A stretch of DNA of 64,000 bases from Phytophthora sp. 'mugwort' (taxonomy: Eukaryota > Oomycota > Peronosporomycetes > Peronosporales > Peronosporaceae), in NCBI GenBank assembly GCA_033558025.1, contig JAUCEF010000014.1, positions 2,294,001 to 2,358,000 on the forward strand, read 5' to 3'. Below, piece after piece: positions 34,974 to 48,122 of the stretch. The stretch's first letter is position 1; the number at the start of each line of letters is the position of its first letter. The notes under the pieces were generated by a model. The model had not been told where the DNA came from. It saw nothing but the letters and a program-made list of their open reading frames with translations, and ran no database searches. The position numbers and the translations under genes were made by a program.

Positions 34974-35960
34974 ATGGAAGATGGCTCGGAGCTAGCGAGC
35001 ACGTCGAAGGCCGGGGGTCTGATCAAGATCAAGGCGGCAACGGCCGCCCAAGGAACTACGCCTGCGACTCCGCGCGAGTTCGTCCGCATCAACCTACCCC
35101 GCTTCCGAGCGGCACAGATAAAGATTGGCTACAGTGGCTGCCACAGTTTGAACGCCTTGCGAATCTGCAGAAATGGGATTCTAGAAACAAGAACCTATAT
35201 CTCAGCATAGTCCTCGAGCACGAGGCACTGGAGGCCTATAAAGACGCCTTCTCCAGCGTCACGGATGAAGATGATGATGATCAATTCAATCTTGCTATGA
35301 AGATGCTGGGTTTGTCATTTGTGCCAAGTAACTATTGCGAGCGATTAGAAGAAGACCTCTATATGATGGTGAAGAAACGCACAGAGTCCGTCGCATCACT
35401 ACAGCTCTGAATGATGAAGATGTTTCGGATGCTCAAGAACCTACCAGAGAGCGCACTTGACATAGACGAGTCATCTTAAATACGGTACTTCAAGCGCGCC
35501 CCCATGACAAACGAGTGGAAGCGCGCCTACGAGGTAAGTGGACTTGACCTCGACACCATGACGCAAACCGTTCAGTACTTTATACGGCTAAAGTCCTCCG
35601 AATTCCGTCAGGAAAACGAGAAACGCCCTACCCTTGTTAACACTGTCTCCAACAAGGGCGCTAGGTCAAACAGCAACGGTAAGAGGGAATCAGGTGAACG
35701 TGGTGGACGGAATGGATACAACAATAACGGTACTAACCGTGGTAATGGCGCCAAGAGAGAGAACAAGACTGATCATGGCAACACATGGTGCAACCTCCAT
35801 CGTACGTCATCCCGCAGCGACTCCGAGTGCTTTCACGTTGCAGAAGAAGTCATCGACAAATGGATCCAATGCGCGACAAGCTCGTGGTCAAGCAAAACGT
35901 GCGGAGGCTACAAAAGTCGAAGAAGTCGACTCTGATTACCCTACAGCGACGAAGAGTGCA
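34974..35960 (+). pseudogene. Gypsy gag, broken
   Basis: Gag begins at 34974 (MEDGSELASTSKAGGLIKIK) and contains INLPRFRAAQIKIGYSG. It shifts frame several times and ends with an Asn/Gly/Arg-rich stretch (35504-35935) and a CCHC-like block WCNLHRTSSRSDSECFH near 35790-35840. It is interrupted by stops near 35408 and 35478. Confidence 0.75.
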
Positions 35961-35962
35961 AG

Positions 35963-38900
35963 GTGGTGACTCATACGCTGTCGGCACAGCCGAAACAGCC
36001 GCCACCAATGCGTCTACGAATTCGCGTCTCTAAGGCTACTGGAGAACATCTTGCGCTGATTGATTCCGGCTGCTCCACCAGCGTCATCAACGGCAGACTG
36101 CTGAAAGTGAACGACAGCCTCAGTCAAAAAACAAATACGTTAACCGCGTCGACGTTAATGTTCGATCAAGTCGACGGTAGCGTCCAGAGCATCGGCTCGA
36201 CAGAGTTAAAATTCCGTTTCCCGACACTAAGCGATTCCTCGCTCATCACGCACTGTTTCGAGATGATACCTAATGCCAAGGATGAGATGGTTATTGGTCA
36301 TGATCTGCTCAGTGCCCTGGGAATAATTGTGAACGTTCATGATGCGACGATTGAGTGGGCATGTAACAACTTACGCTAAACCTCGGTGCCAAGCGATCGC
36401 CCCTCGAAATCGTTGACCCCAGTTTCGACGAGCTCAAGGAGATCAATGGTACGTCAATTGACCCAGCCGACCTGTTGGGTGATGCCAAAGTACACCCACA
36501 GGCAAGGAAGCAGTACGTGGAACTGCTCACGGAGTACCAGGAATTATACAACGGTCACGTTGGCAAGATGAAGCTCCCAGACTAATGTGCTGCCCATTGT
36601 GGACGATTACAAGCCGGTGCATGCCAAACCGTATCCAATAGCGCGCAGTCAAGAGCAAGCGGCTCGCGCCGAGATTCAACGTCTCATCGACCTCGATGTG
36701 CTAGAGAAGATCTACGATTTTGAGATGGCATCCCCAGCATTCTTTTTGCCCAAGACATAGTCTTCACCTGCTGATCGATTTTCACGGTCTCAACAAGTTT
36801 TTAAAGCGCAGTCCATACTATGTCCTCTGTCATCTGTGAAGTGATGCAATGACTCGGAGGATCCCAATTCTTTTCGACTTTCAACGCTGACATGGGGTAC
36901 TACGCGCGGCAGCTGGCGCCAGAAAGCCGACCGCTCGCGGCGTTCTGCCTGCCATTCGGTAAATATCAGTATAAGCGGTTGCCGATGGGCATATCCACGG
37001 CACCAGACGAATACCAGGCCAGCATGATGAAGATCCTTGGAGATTTGGACTTTGTTATCATTTACCTCGACGACATTCTTGTTTTTTCTCGCATTATTGA
37101 TGACCATCGCCAGCATGTGCGGATCGTGTTCGAGAGACTACCCAAGTTTAACATAACCTTGAACGCTCGCAAGTGTCATATGTTACACGATAACGTCGAG
37201 TATTTGGGGATCGTTTTGAGTGCCGACGGCATCAAGCTCCAGGAGAAGAAAATCCGTGCGATCCAACAGCTTGCAGTGTCAAAGAACAAGTGACAGCTGC
37301 GAAAATTCCTAGGAATGATCAATGACTACCGAGCAATGGTGCGCAATAAGTCGGCGTTGCTTAAGCCACTAACTCGTTTGACGTCGAATAAGGTTCCCTT
37401 CGTCTGGACTTCTGAAGAGAACAACGCGTTTGAAGGAATTAAGAAAGCGTTAATCCAAGCCGTACTACTATCCTTCCCGGACTACAATCAACCGTTTGAC
37501 ATCTTTGCAGATGCAAGCGGTAAGCAACTCGGCGGCATCATCCAGCAGAATGATAAGATTATCACCTGGTATTCTCGAAACTTGACGGCAGCGCAGCAGA
37601 ATTACACGACAATGAAATTGGAACTACTCTCGGTGGTCGAAATTCTAAAGGAATACCGAACAATGCTGCTCGGGTTTCCTGTGGGGGTGCACACAGACCA
37701 CAAGAATTTGATATACCCGACTGAAAATTCGTTGCGAGTGAAGTGCTGGAAACGTTTGCTTTCAGATTACCGACTAACGTGCGAGTACGTTCCAGGCAAA
37801 CACAACATCGGTGCCGACGCATTTTCCCGGATGCTGTATGATGGGGACAATTTCGCCGAAAATGAATTCGTCGTGGACATCGAAGCCCTGTTAATCGATC
37901 CGATCGAATGTGTAGTCGACGGACAGTATATTAAAGAAAATCAAGCTGGGGACGACAGCGCCCAGCGTATAATCGAGTCTAGTGTTCACGGAACCAATGA
38001 CCCAGATTACGAAATCAACAACGTAATGGGTGCGCGTCTGTTGACCTACCAGAAGCGTGTGGTTATTCCCGAGGAACTTCGTACGGTCATAGTGAATTGG
38101 TACCACATGAACCTGTGCCATCCAGGTGCGAAGCGTCATACCACACCATGAAGACAACGTTTTACTGATCGGGCATGGAACAAACTATCGTCGAATTTGT
38201 GCAAGCCTGTATGAATTGCAAGCGCTCCAAACTACATGGAGGTGCCCAAGCTCATGGTAAGTTACCGCCGCGTGACATGACCACAGTGGACCCACTCGAC
38301 GTGATCCATGTGGACACTATCGGACCGTATGGACCCGAGAAGCACTATGCACGTACCGTGATCGACGTAGCGACGCGATGGTTGGAGGTCTCTCTTGCAG
38401 CTCAACAAGCAGGCCCAGGGTACAGCCGAAAACTTTGACGCGACTTGGCTGTGTCGATACCCGGTCCCGTCAAGGTAGTATTCGATCGAGGCACCGAATT
38501 TAACACCGCGGAGTTCCGTGAGCTATTGGCAAGCTACGGGATCAAGTCCAAACCAATCTCGAGCAAGAACCCCCAAAACCAATGCTATCTGCGAGCGAGT
38601 CCACCTTGAGCTGATGAACAGCATACGTTGCTACCCGGAAGGTAACTGGCGGCAAGTGATTCGGTATGCCGCCTTCGCAGTACGTGCTAGTTGTCACAGC
38701 ATCCTCGGAACGACGCCAGCACACCTAATATTCGGTCAAGACTTGGTAACGCGGCAACTCCACGAGGCTAACTGGCGTTATATGACTAAGCGCCGGTTTG
38801 AAGCTATTCTCCGCGATAACACACGCGCGGGGTGACCTGTCATGGTTCGTATCGCTAAAAGGAACGCGGCAACAAACAGCGTCAGGTTGCGACTGGACTA

Positions 38901-38995
38901 TATGCAATCACTGAGGTGCACAACAATGGAACAGTGACTCTGGACTACGGAGTCACTAAGCAACGAATTAGCATCCGCCGCTTATTTTCATGCTA
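35963..38995 (+). pseudogene. Gypsy pol: protease, RT, RNase H, integrase
   Basis: Protease: LALIDSGCSTSVING near 36050. Reverse transcriptase: PYPIARSQEQAARAEIQRL, YQYKRLPMGISTAPDEYQ and catalytic VIIYLDDILVFSR near 37060, ending at a TGA at 37291. RNase H: FDIFADASGKQLGG, ITWYSRNLTAAQQNYTTMKL and HTDHKNLIY (37490-37720). Integrase: zinc region near 38100-38230 (HMNLCHPGAK ... CMNCKRSK), core VIHVDTIGPYG and VVFDRGTEFN, and a later piece 38518-38835. A short C-terminal piece ends at about 38992. Stops at 37291, 38149 and 38436 and several shifts inactivate it. Confidence 0.88.
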
Positions 38996-39025
38996 ATGCA
39001 GTCGAGTATCCAGCATGGGGGCGAG

Positions 39026-39165
39026 TGACAAGATGGTAGAAACTAATGTCTGCTCGACTTCAAGGAAGTGTCGTCAGGAGATTGGTCATTAACCCTGTCG
39101 ACAGCGTTGCATCTTCAAGGGCGCCTCAAGACCCATATGGTGACCCTAGTTTACTGTAGGCGAGA
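39026..39165 (+). repeat. Gypsy 3' LTR, left part
   Basis: The first 140 bp of the 3' LTR, ending in ACTGTAGGCGAGA (39153-39165), which is repeated at 48266-48278 on the far side of the LINE. The right part of the LTR is 48279-48396. Confidence 0.9.
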
Positions 39166-39237
39166 TTGAGAGAGAGAGGGGCAGACTGTTCTATTTGGTC
39201 ATATTAACTACTATATGTCTGGAATATCCTTAGCCTG

Positions 39238-42200
39238 TTAGCCAGCCGGTTCCTCGTGCGAGTCCGGTGGTTGTACGGGGCTTGTCCCTTTCGGTGACTG
39301 CTCTCTGGGTACTTCTGCTAGCGCTGCTGAGCACAGCAGTATTCTCGTCCCCTGTATTATTGTTTCAGGTCTTCTGCGTTCCCTCTTGCATAGTGCCTGT
39401 ATTTGCCGCAATCCTGTCGTCCAGAAATCTTGCACGCTCTCCTCAATTGTGCCCGTTTCCTGCTGAAAGACCGACCTGTTCCTTTGTATCCATAATCCCG
39501 TGATGCACACACTGCTCATGATGTGCCACAGTCGCTTCCATTCTCCTGCAAACCGCTCCTCTGTGTCTGGGTAGTCTGCTTTCAATCTTGCCTTTGTTGA
39601 TAACGACAGTGCTAGCACTGTCCCGTTGGCGCAATTGCAGATGAATCGCTCCAAGTTTCCTAATTCCCAGCTTTTGCCCATCCAGTGGCAAATGAGCTTT
39701 TGCCAGCATGCTTGCGCACTTGGACATTCCCAGAATATATGTTCCATCGTTTCCTTGGTCCCGCGGCAGCACGCAACTTCCTATAACTGTTGTCCCGTTC
39801 CATGCCCTCATAGTACAGGTTCAGTTGCCTGGTGGCTAATCGATACCCGACCCAGACTTGATACTCAATGAGCGCATTATTGTGCTGCCAGACTTGCTTC
39901 GGGGTCTGCTGTAGTGCAGCTGCTTGCCATCTACTACTTTTGGCTGCCCTTGCCAGTTTCTCCAATAGCCCGTCCATTTGACTCCTTCTCCCTTGTACTT
40001 CCGGAACGGTTGCTTCTTGAGCGCTTTCCAGACATGCTTGTTCGCGATCGCATCAGGTACCCTCCAAGGGAACCTGTGGATGAGAGGATGTGCATAGCAC
40101 ACAATGCTTCCTTCCTCCTCGAACCGTTACAGCTTGTGCCGGACGTTCCTTATTATTGCGTCACCTCTATCAGCTTGTACGACTCGCCAGTGAATTCCAT
40201 CCTGAGACTGCTCCAGGTCTATACTCCCACTACTCCTCCCCGCGGTTACTCTCCGTGTTCCTCTTGCCTGCCCTGCTGTAGTGACCCCCCCCCCCAGTCA
40301 TACATTCCTTGCAGCTCGGTTTGGTGTCGCATCTTTAGTTGCTGATGCACTTGTAAGCTGGTACCGATCGCAATCTCGGGTGAGCTGGTGATAATCGTAG
40401 TCCCCACCGCCGTAACTTGTCTTGACTGTGTTGCTTTCCATCTACCGATGGTATGGTCATGGAATACATATCCACTCCTATTCGCTGCAGTTTGAGTTCT
40501 GCCAGCGTACATGACCTGATCCTACCATATTTGCTGCTCTTTAGCATGCTTCCAGTTTGGTCACGGATCCCCGATTGCTGTCCCAGTGGTAACTGGGCTA
40601 AAATTCCAACTCCTCCGCCGTTCGCTGCGGCCACTCCCTGTTGCTGTCCGGTGGCAGTTCGACGACCCACTCCTCGTCCGTGGACCAGCTAATCGCTTCA
40701 CTCGCTAAACATGCAAGGTCGTGCTGAACTCGCTTTTGCTCAGCCCACTCCTTTGCCTTTGTCGGCGCAATCCAAGCGCCGATCCATTGCTACAGTTTAA
40801 TGCCTGGCGTATGGCTGCTCACCCCCTCACGACCCCTTCCTTTCTGTTGAGGTGTCCCTCCGTCCGTCCACTCTGTTGTCGCTCCTCCACACGCCCATGT
40901 TCTCCATGCATCATAGTAGCCATCGCGCTTCGGTTTCAAAGAGTGCATCGTTTGTTTGACGTTTTGAGTCTTACACGCTACCAGCATTGACGCTAATCCC
41001 ACACCACCGGCTTCCTTAGGCGTGTATAATAGCCCCGAGTTGATCTTGTGTCTGGTCACGTCATTACTTGTGGAATGGTGCCACAAAAACTGCTTTTGTA
41101 GGTTTCTAAGCTGGGCCGCCGCCCAACTTGGCAAGTCAAAAACAGCCGCCGTGAACAGTACCGACGGCAGCATAATGACATTCAGTATCGTTACTCGATT
41201 CTCAACGCTGGTTGCCAGTTGCGATCCTGTCGCCAATCGCCTCTGTACGTTGCGTATCCTCGCCGCCCAATTCACAGCTGTCAGCTCTCCTGTCCCCACC
41301 GCATGTCCTAAATAGCGCGCGGTATTTCCATGCTGGAGAACGGGGATTCCCATGTAGTTGGATTTTATCACTGCCGTGTTGAGGAAGATCACATGACTCT
41401 TTGTTGGCTGCACCTTTAGCCCGGATAGCCGTCCAATATGCTCCACAAATCTCATCACCCTTGGCAACTGCCTCGCCTCCTCGAGGAAAACTGTGGAATC
41501 GTCCACAAACGCCGAAGGCTTGTGCCGCTCTCCTGTGCACCCTGGAATTTGATCCCTATAATCCGCGCATCCTGGCTGATTGCCAACGCCAAGACCTCCG
41601 CTGCCAAGATGAACAGCAATGGCGCCAATGGGCAGCCCTGCCTGATCCCGGAAATCACCTCCTGTGCTCCTGAGAGTTCTCCATTCACCATGAACCTCGC
41701 CGTTGTCCCTTCATGAAGCCACCGAATCATCTCTACAAACTCTCGCGAGAAACCGAACTTTGGTAGCACTAAGAATAGGAATTTGCACGCAACGGTATCG
41801 CATGTCTTTCTGAAGTCTAATAGCAGAATGACTTGGCTGAACTCGGCTGCTAGATCTGGCCTCCCCTTTGCCGTTGCCAGCGTCGCCAACATCATCATGA
41901 CTGTCTTCATCATCTGACGCCCGTGCACAAAAACCTTTGCTGCGAATTCCCGATAGGTGTTCCTATTACTTTCTGAACTGGGATGGCTAGAATCTTTGCG
42001 AATGTTTTGTAGCCTGTCTGGAGTAGTGAGATTGGTCGATAGTTCATCGCGTCCACCTACTCCTTCCAAAAAGGATGCCGGCGGTTCTCCTCCTTGGATC
42101 AGCTCGTTTCCAATCGCCACCATTGCCGGTACTAACAAGGCTTGATTGTCCTTGTAGCAATCATTGTCAAGTCCATCTGCCCCCGCTGCCTTATGTCTAT

Positions 42201-43760
42201 TCAAAGCATCTATTACTTGTATGACGTCCTCCTTGGTTACTTCCTTCATGAGGCTGCGATGTTGCTTCGGTGAGAGGCGTCATCGGATATCTGCTCAAAT
42301 TTGTCAAATTCACTTTCCAACTCCGCATCCGAGATGGTGTTGTGAATTACTCCAAGGATCGGTTTCCACTCAGAGGCAAGATAATTTGCTATAGTCATTT
42401 CCCGCGTGAATGGTGCTCCATTGATCTGTCAGATCTGAGATATTAACTGATCCTTCTCCCACATCAAAATTCGTTTAAAATTCCACCTGAGCTGCTCTGT
42501 GGTACGCTCCAGACGCTGCCCCAGTCGAACAAGATGCTCCTCACGCATATCCACCGTTGTTGCCTCCAGTAATTCCTTCATGGTGAACAAATGCGCTATG
42601 TTCTGCGCATTCAGCCGATGAATTATTGCATTTCTCCGTAACTTTTCTCGTTTTTCGATACGTGCTATGCAGTCTACATACAGCCTTACCGTTTTGTCCC
42701 ATGACTGCGAGGTGACTTGCTTACCCACATCAGCTTCCGTTAGCCCATCCAACAATTCCGCTTTTACCCTCTCTGGCTGCGATGTTCGAATTGGATATCT
42801 CACTCCTCGCATACGTTTGTTCTGAGACCGCTCCACGTATTGTTCATGCTAGTGCAATCGCACTTGCTGATGATCCGAGGATGCCGCCGGCTCAGCCACT
42901 TGCAACACTGCACAACTCCCGCCCACGCTTGCGCTACGTAAAACCTGTCCGCCGACTGGCCGCATTCGCCCCCAAAACGTGAACACCTCTGTCCGGTCTG
43001 GTTCCTCCTCCACTTCATCCACATCCGCCATCAGTATGTTTGCATCCTCCAAATACAACTTCTGCACTAGGGCCAGCAATGCTGGGCTCTCCGTCCGACC
43101 GCTTCGGTGTCCGCCCAGTCTGTCGTGCAGCGGGCACTGAACACTATTGAAGTCACCAGCAATGACGATATCCTCGCTGGGCCACTCCCATGTAGTCATC
43201 TCTGCAAAAAATTCCTCTCGCTCCTTTCTATGATTGGGAGCATAGATGTTGACCACTAATTGATTCGAAATTGGATCTCCACATTCCTGTTCGTCCAGCG
43301 TTCCGGCTTCCACGGCTCCACCTTCCCTACTTCACTTGAATTAAATAGAATCGCCACTCCTCCTGTCCTCGAAGCATCCACACTCCAGTATAACATTTCC
43401 TGCTCCTGTTGCGGGTGTTGCTTCCCCCATAGTCTCCGCCACGTCGCTTGAAGCTATTTTGCCTCCTCTTCCGTTCCATGTGCGTTTCTCGCAGCAGCAC
43501 GATCGGTCTCTCCTTGACCGGTGTTCGTCTCCACACTGAAAGCCACTTGCTTCTGTTTTCTTCTACAAACCCCCAAACATTTTGAGTCTCGATCCGTCTC
43601 GTGGCCGCCTGTCTTCTCCTTCTCCTCTTCTTATTCTCTCTTTTCCTTTCCCCTATCAATCTCACGTGTCGCCCATAAGCGCCCGTGACAGCTCCAACTG
43701 TCATCTTTGTCGGAGCCGCGTCTGGTCGCCTATTGGCGTCCTTCATACTGCGTGGTCCGC
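39238..43760 (-). pseudogene. LINE ORF2: endonuclease and reverse transcriptase
   Basis: Endonuclease (43740-42850): TQNVWGFVEENRSKW, PIVLLRETHM, VVNIYAPNHRKEREEFF, and EDIVIAGDFNSVQCPLHDRL, the exonuclease-endonuclease-phosphatase fold. Reverse transcriptase (42250-40790): [28 protein letters not shown] (motif A with Tyr changed to Cys), [19 protein letters not shown] (motif B), and [14 protein letters not shown] (motif C, catalytic Asp pair). A C-terminal Cys/His block EHIFWECPSAQACW and then a stop at 39238-39240 close the ORF. Frameshifts lie between blocks, so it is dead. Confidence 0.85.
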
Positions 43761-43799
43761 TCCTCTTTACCTGTCTGCAGCGCCGAGGTAAAGTAGCGT

Positions 43800-45200
43800 G
43801 CTACTTCCATCCAGTCAACCATGTGCGGCGCTTTGGAAAACGCTGCTCTGTACTCCTCCCACCGTCCATAGCGCTAGCAGGTGCCTAATCAGTCTCGTGT
43901 GCGCCCCGTTTTCACTTTCATGCTCCAGTCCAGTGAGTACTTAAGCTGCTTCTCGTAAACCAGCGCGCATATTGTATGCTACGCGAATCCGAACTTGTTT
44001 CCAACATCACACATTCGCAGAATTTCGTCCTCTCCATAGCTTCGATTCCGCAGCTTTAGCCAATCATCTATATTATCAATCAACGGTGGTAAATTTCCTT
44101 GCAGTTGGCGCGAAAACCTCGCCCTCCATTCATCCAGCCATCTTTGAGTTGGCTTGTCCTCGGTTCTGCCCCGATAGGCCACAAGTCTGCCGTAAAAGCA
44201 CTCCTTTCGCCATACTGCTGTCCACCCCTCGAACACTTTCGCACTCAGCGTCATCAGCAGCTCTTCTGGATGAACAAATCGTTGCACCATTCGCAGGAGC
44301 CAGGAAGGTTCCTTCTGAGCTACTTCTATCCACGTTTCCGTTTGGACTACTGACTTCCGGAAAACCGATTCTCGCCGATGTCGGCCATATCGATTCCAAT
44401 TTATTCCAAAGGTCCTGCCATTCATCTCTCGAGATGTATTCCTTTCCTTCCGTCACCGACATCTCGGTGTCCTTCATTACTGAATTCTCCATGCCAACCG
44501 GCACCGGCCCGAGTTTGGAGCGCATAGCCTGCCGAATATGTTCCCCTTCAATCGGTGTCATGGTATGTGGCCGTTTCGGCATCTTTGTATGACTACGAAG
44601 CTGTCGGGACGTCATTTCCCTTGGCCTTGCGACGCAGATGAACTACTCGTTTGTGACGGCTCGTAGTCTGAATCAGATTGCGTGTCCCCGCCTTCATCTT
44701 GCTGTTGCATCTGCTCATTCTCCTCTGCTTTGGTTCTCCACATCCTCTTTCCATTGCTGTAGAACACCTAGCGGAATTTGGTATTGCTGGAGCATCTGCT
44801 TCACCTCCACATTTCCATCATCCTGCAAATCCAGTTCTAATATTCTATTCCGCTCCTGCTGTGTGAGTCGTGATGCTGTTTTGACCAAAAATGCTAAACG
44901 TTCGGCATAGCGAGCTGGCTCCGCTTGCTCCAGAATAAGGTGTATCTCGCATTGTAATTCGTGAGGTATGGTAAGACCAGTGAGGCGTTGTCGAAGTTCA
45001 TTAATGTTGCCGTCCCAATTCCTCTGATCCCACAGCTCTTGAAAGTCCTCGTTATGCTCGCTTGCGAGAACGATATCATCTGTATGTCCCCGTTCCGCCC
45101 CTGATAGTTCCCCGCTGTCTGGTTTGTCCCCCTGCTTGCACTTCTTGTGGTTGTCCCCTGTATCTCCGTGTGAACATACGCCGAATAGTGCTCTCCCCAA
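43800..45200 (-). pseudogene. LINE linker region between OTU and endonuclease
   Basis: Three overlapping pieces: 45200-44715 (helical, ELQCEIHLILEQAEPARYAE), 44615-44130 (MTSRQLRSHTKMPKRPHTMT, a new basic start), and 44425-43979 (Trp/Arg-rich, FVHPEELLMTLSAKVFEGWT). I recognise no domain. The basic start near 44615 could be the beginning of a separate ORF2. Confidence 0.5.
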
Positions 45201-45800
45201 AACGCACTACTAATGGCAAGACCTTTCCTGCTGCCTTGCCTTTGTTGATCTCTGCGAGACATCTTCCGAGCTGCAACGGAATTTGCTGTCCATCTCGTAG
45301 ACTTTCCGCCCCTTGGATCCCGTCCCTGGCCGGTACATGGAGCAGTACAATTGCTTTTTGTGATCCGTACCGTATGCTAGCACAAAAATCTGTCGCTGCA
45401 GGAAATTTGCTGCGATCGTCATGATTTCACTGCTACCCCAGTTACATTGCGGAACAAATACCTCCCGACTGGATGGCGAATTCGCATAGTCGTTCAAATA
45501 CCAGCGGAATTGCTTACTGGACTCGTGAACGTCCATTCCGTCCCAGCCTCTCTGTACGTTGATCAGCGTCGTCATTCTTGTGAAATGATCGAATTGATCC
45601 TGGAAGTTGAGTCGCCCCGTCCATCCGATGCCTCGCTTGATGATCGACGTTATTTCTTCCAAACGGTTATCTGCCTCTACCAAATCTAGGTCAGCAACTG
45701 CCTGACTAACGCCATTGCCATACAATTTCCAGGCGCCGGCGTTACCACATGTCTTAGCCCCAATCGGCCTTCAATCCCCGGAAAGTCCGTGATGTCTTTT
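45100..45800 (-). pseudogene. OTU-like cysteine protease domain in the LINE
   Basis: TPAPGNCMAMALVRQLL contains the candidate catalytic Cys (codon at 45724-45722). A middle block has FVPQCNWGSSEIMTIAANFL and RQIFVLAYGTD, the usual OTU strand-helix-strand pattern (WG..E...A.......I.V). Near the end FWGEHYSAYVHTE holds the catalytic His-Tyr pair (His codon 45190-45188). Spacing between Cys and His is about 180 codons. At least two frameshifts separate the blocks. OTU enzymes cleave ubiquitin-like linkages; some non-LTR elements (for example the Dualen/RandI group) are known to carry such proteases. Function here is inferred. Confidence 0.7.
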
Positions 45801-46303
45801 AGCGGCTGCTGTGTTTGAGGCACCACCCCACCCTAAACTGCCGGAGCGATGTGAGCTTGTGTTCTAACGCTATGCGCTCTCTTTGCTTCAGCGCCACCAA
45901 TTGCGGCGTCGTCTTCAGCTTGGGCTGCCTGGCTTGGCTAAGATGCAGTCGGTGCTTCTCATCTTCTGTGATCTGGTCTTGCACCGTTTCCTTTGCCTCG
46001 TCACTTGACGAGAGTTCAATCTCAGTCTGAGAAGGGTGGTTATCCTCTGACTTACGTTCCTGTTCGTCATCCACCTCATTGTCCTCATCCAACGCTGCAA
46101 ACCGCGAAGCCACTACAGGAATGCGTTGTTGCAGCGTGGCCGCATGTGCGTACAATTTACGCCCATTATGCATTGGCATCGTTATCCATGGTCGTTTCGG
46201 CTCAGGTTTAATGCTGCTTGCCTGCTCGCTGCTCGTTCCATTATTCGGGAATGCTGCCCTTGCGTGACCCGATTCGCCTAGGCTACCTTCTTCTTGCACC
46301 GGC

Positions 46304-48122
46304 TCAGAGACTGGAGCAGGTAGAACTGCCTCCTGTGCCTTGCGTTCCGTTCAGCCTGCATTTGAAGCCGTCCGTCGCCATGAGCTTTACTTCTTCCAAG
46401 CTGGTAAAGGGCTTTGCCACAGCAACACGGCTCCCAGCACCCAACAATCGAGCATCCGTGTAACGGCACCTGGCAATCGTATAACCTAGGTTACCACACC
46501 TGAAGCATTGCAGACATTGCCTAGCTGCTGGATGTGTTAATATTAGCGTCCTGCTGAACCAGACGATCCTGACCACCAAGCATAAAAATTCCTGGCACCC
46601 CATCGACTTCATTGTTAGTTGCCATACCGTCGATGTTCTTCAGTCTGGAGTACAGGTATCCATGTCCTCTAATCCAAGCTCTGGTCGAAATGTGCTGATG
46701 TACATAAGCTATCAATCGACCAATATCCGTAAACCTGGTGACATTGAGGATGTTAACCGTATATTCTCGATGCATCGTCGGTCGCATGCCGTCCCGCGCT
46801 ATTTTTTTTTAAAATTGGCGCGCCCACACCGATCCCTGATCCAATCCGTATACATTTGCCAATCCATACACTGCCTTCTGGAATGGTACTCGCATGAGCT
46901 GGTACTGCCTCGCCGTTGCTCGATCAAAGAAGAAGAAATGTACACTCCTTTGCGCATAGTTGTAGCTGATTGTTTTAATCATATTAAGCATGCGCACCTC
47001 CTCAACATTTGCTCCTGCTGCAACTGTAGCCAACATGATGTCATCCTTGATGGTTCTCGTGCTTGCTTTCACACTCGCTCGACCTCTCAGCTGCAGTACG
47101 AGTTCCCCTTCCACCTGCATCTGTATGGTCCGATACAATCGGATGCGTTCCTTCGAGTCAAGCACGCTCTTGAGGAAATCCGGCATCCGCCTGCATACTA
47201 TGCTGCCTTCTGCAATTCCACTGATGATTTTCCATTTATTTTTCGTTCTTTACGTAGAGCTTGTCCCTGGCTTGCTGCTAGTGGCTGCTCGCACAGTGCC
47301 ATGAGCTCATCAATCTTGGCCCTCGCAAGCTTCGCCGGGTTGAACATGAAGGTTTAATATTTCCGAATAGTTCCATCCTGCATTTCCTCCTCCGTTGTCC
47401 CTTCTTTGACCTTAGCGGCCCACAAGTTCATCGGCTGAGCGCGAGCCCATTTGACCTTGCTTGTCATGCTCTGTAAGATTGTCTTCAACGTCCAGCTGGT
47501 GTGGTACAAGTCCTCCGTTGCCGACTTGATATCTCTCTCCCATTCCTGATACGTTCCTCTTTGAGATAATAAACGCTTCCTTGAAGAATGTCGTTAACAA
47601 AGTTTCTCTTCCCCTTTCAGTCTTGGTAGCGCAATTTCCCCTTCGGTACGCGATCTTCATCAAGTTTTACCGTATCATGAGCAATTGCAAACAGTTCTGC
47701 TATGTAGTAACCCAATCGACCCTCGGAGGCCCATGCGCCGCCCCCTTATCACCTCAATCACCGCCGCAAACATTTCCTCCGGCGATCCTTCTGGCGTGAT
47801 TTCTCTGGTCTTGCGTTCCTGCTGCTGCATTCCTGATGCACTGCTATCTCCGCTCCATCATTTACCTGCCTTGGGTCCTGCTTACCTTCGGGTTCCTCCT
47901 GCCCGATCACCTGATGTTCAGCTGGCTTGCCCGTATCTCCCGGGGTCTCCTCCTCCTGCGAAGGTGGTGTTTCATCGAGTCCTGGCTTGCATTCATCATG
48001 CACACATCCTCAGTCCCATCTGCCTGCTCTCTTGAGCCGCCTTCACCTGGATCCCCAGGGTCTGGCGGCCTCGCCGCCATGCCCAGCGAGTGTTCCCCGT
48101 CCGGATCTTCAGCGCCGCTCAT
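46304..48122 (-). pseudogene. LINE ORF1 (gag-like, CCHC-type)
   Basis: Starts near 48122 (MSGAEDPDGEHSLGMAARPP), 143 nt inside the element. An acidic Pro/Glu-rich N-terminus is followed by a helical stretch and a region with RLYRTIQMQVEGELVLQLRG (about 47130-47070). Then comes CLQCFRCGNLGYTIARC (about 46490-46450), a zinc knuckle in which the His is Tyr. Frames change several times. The next segment, 46299-45799, is an acidic linker (LSSSDEAKETVQDQITEDEK) leading to the OTU domain. Confidence 0.7.
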
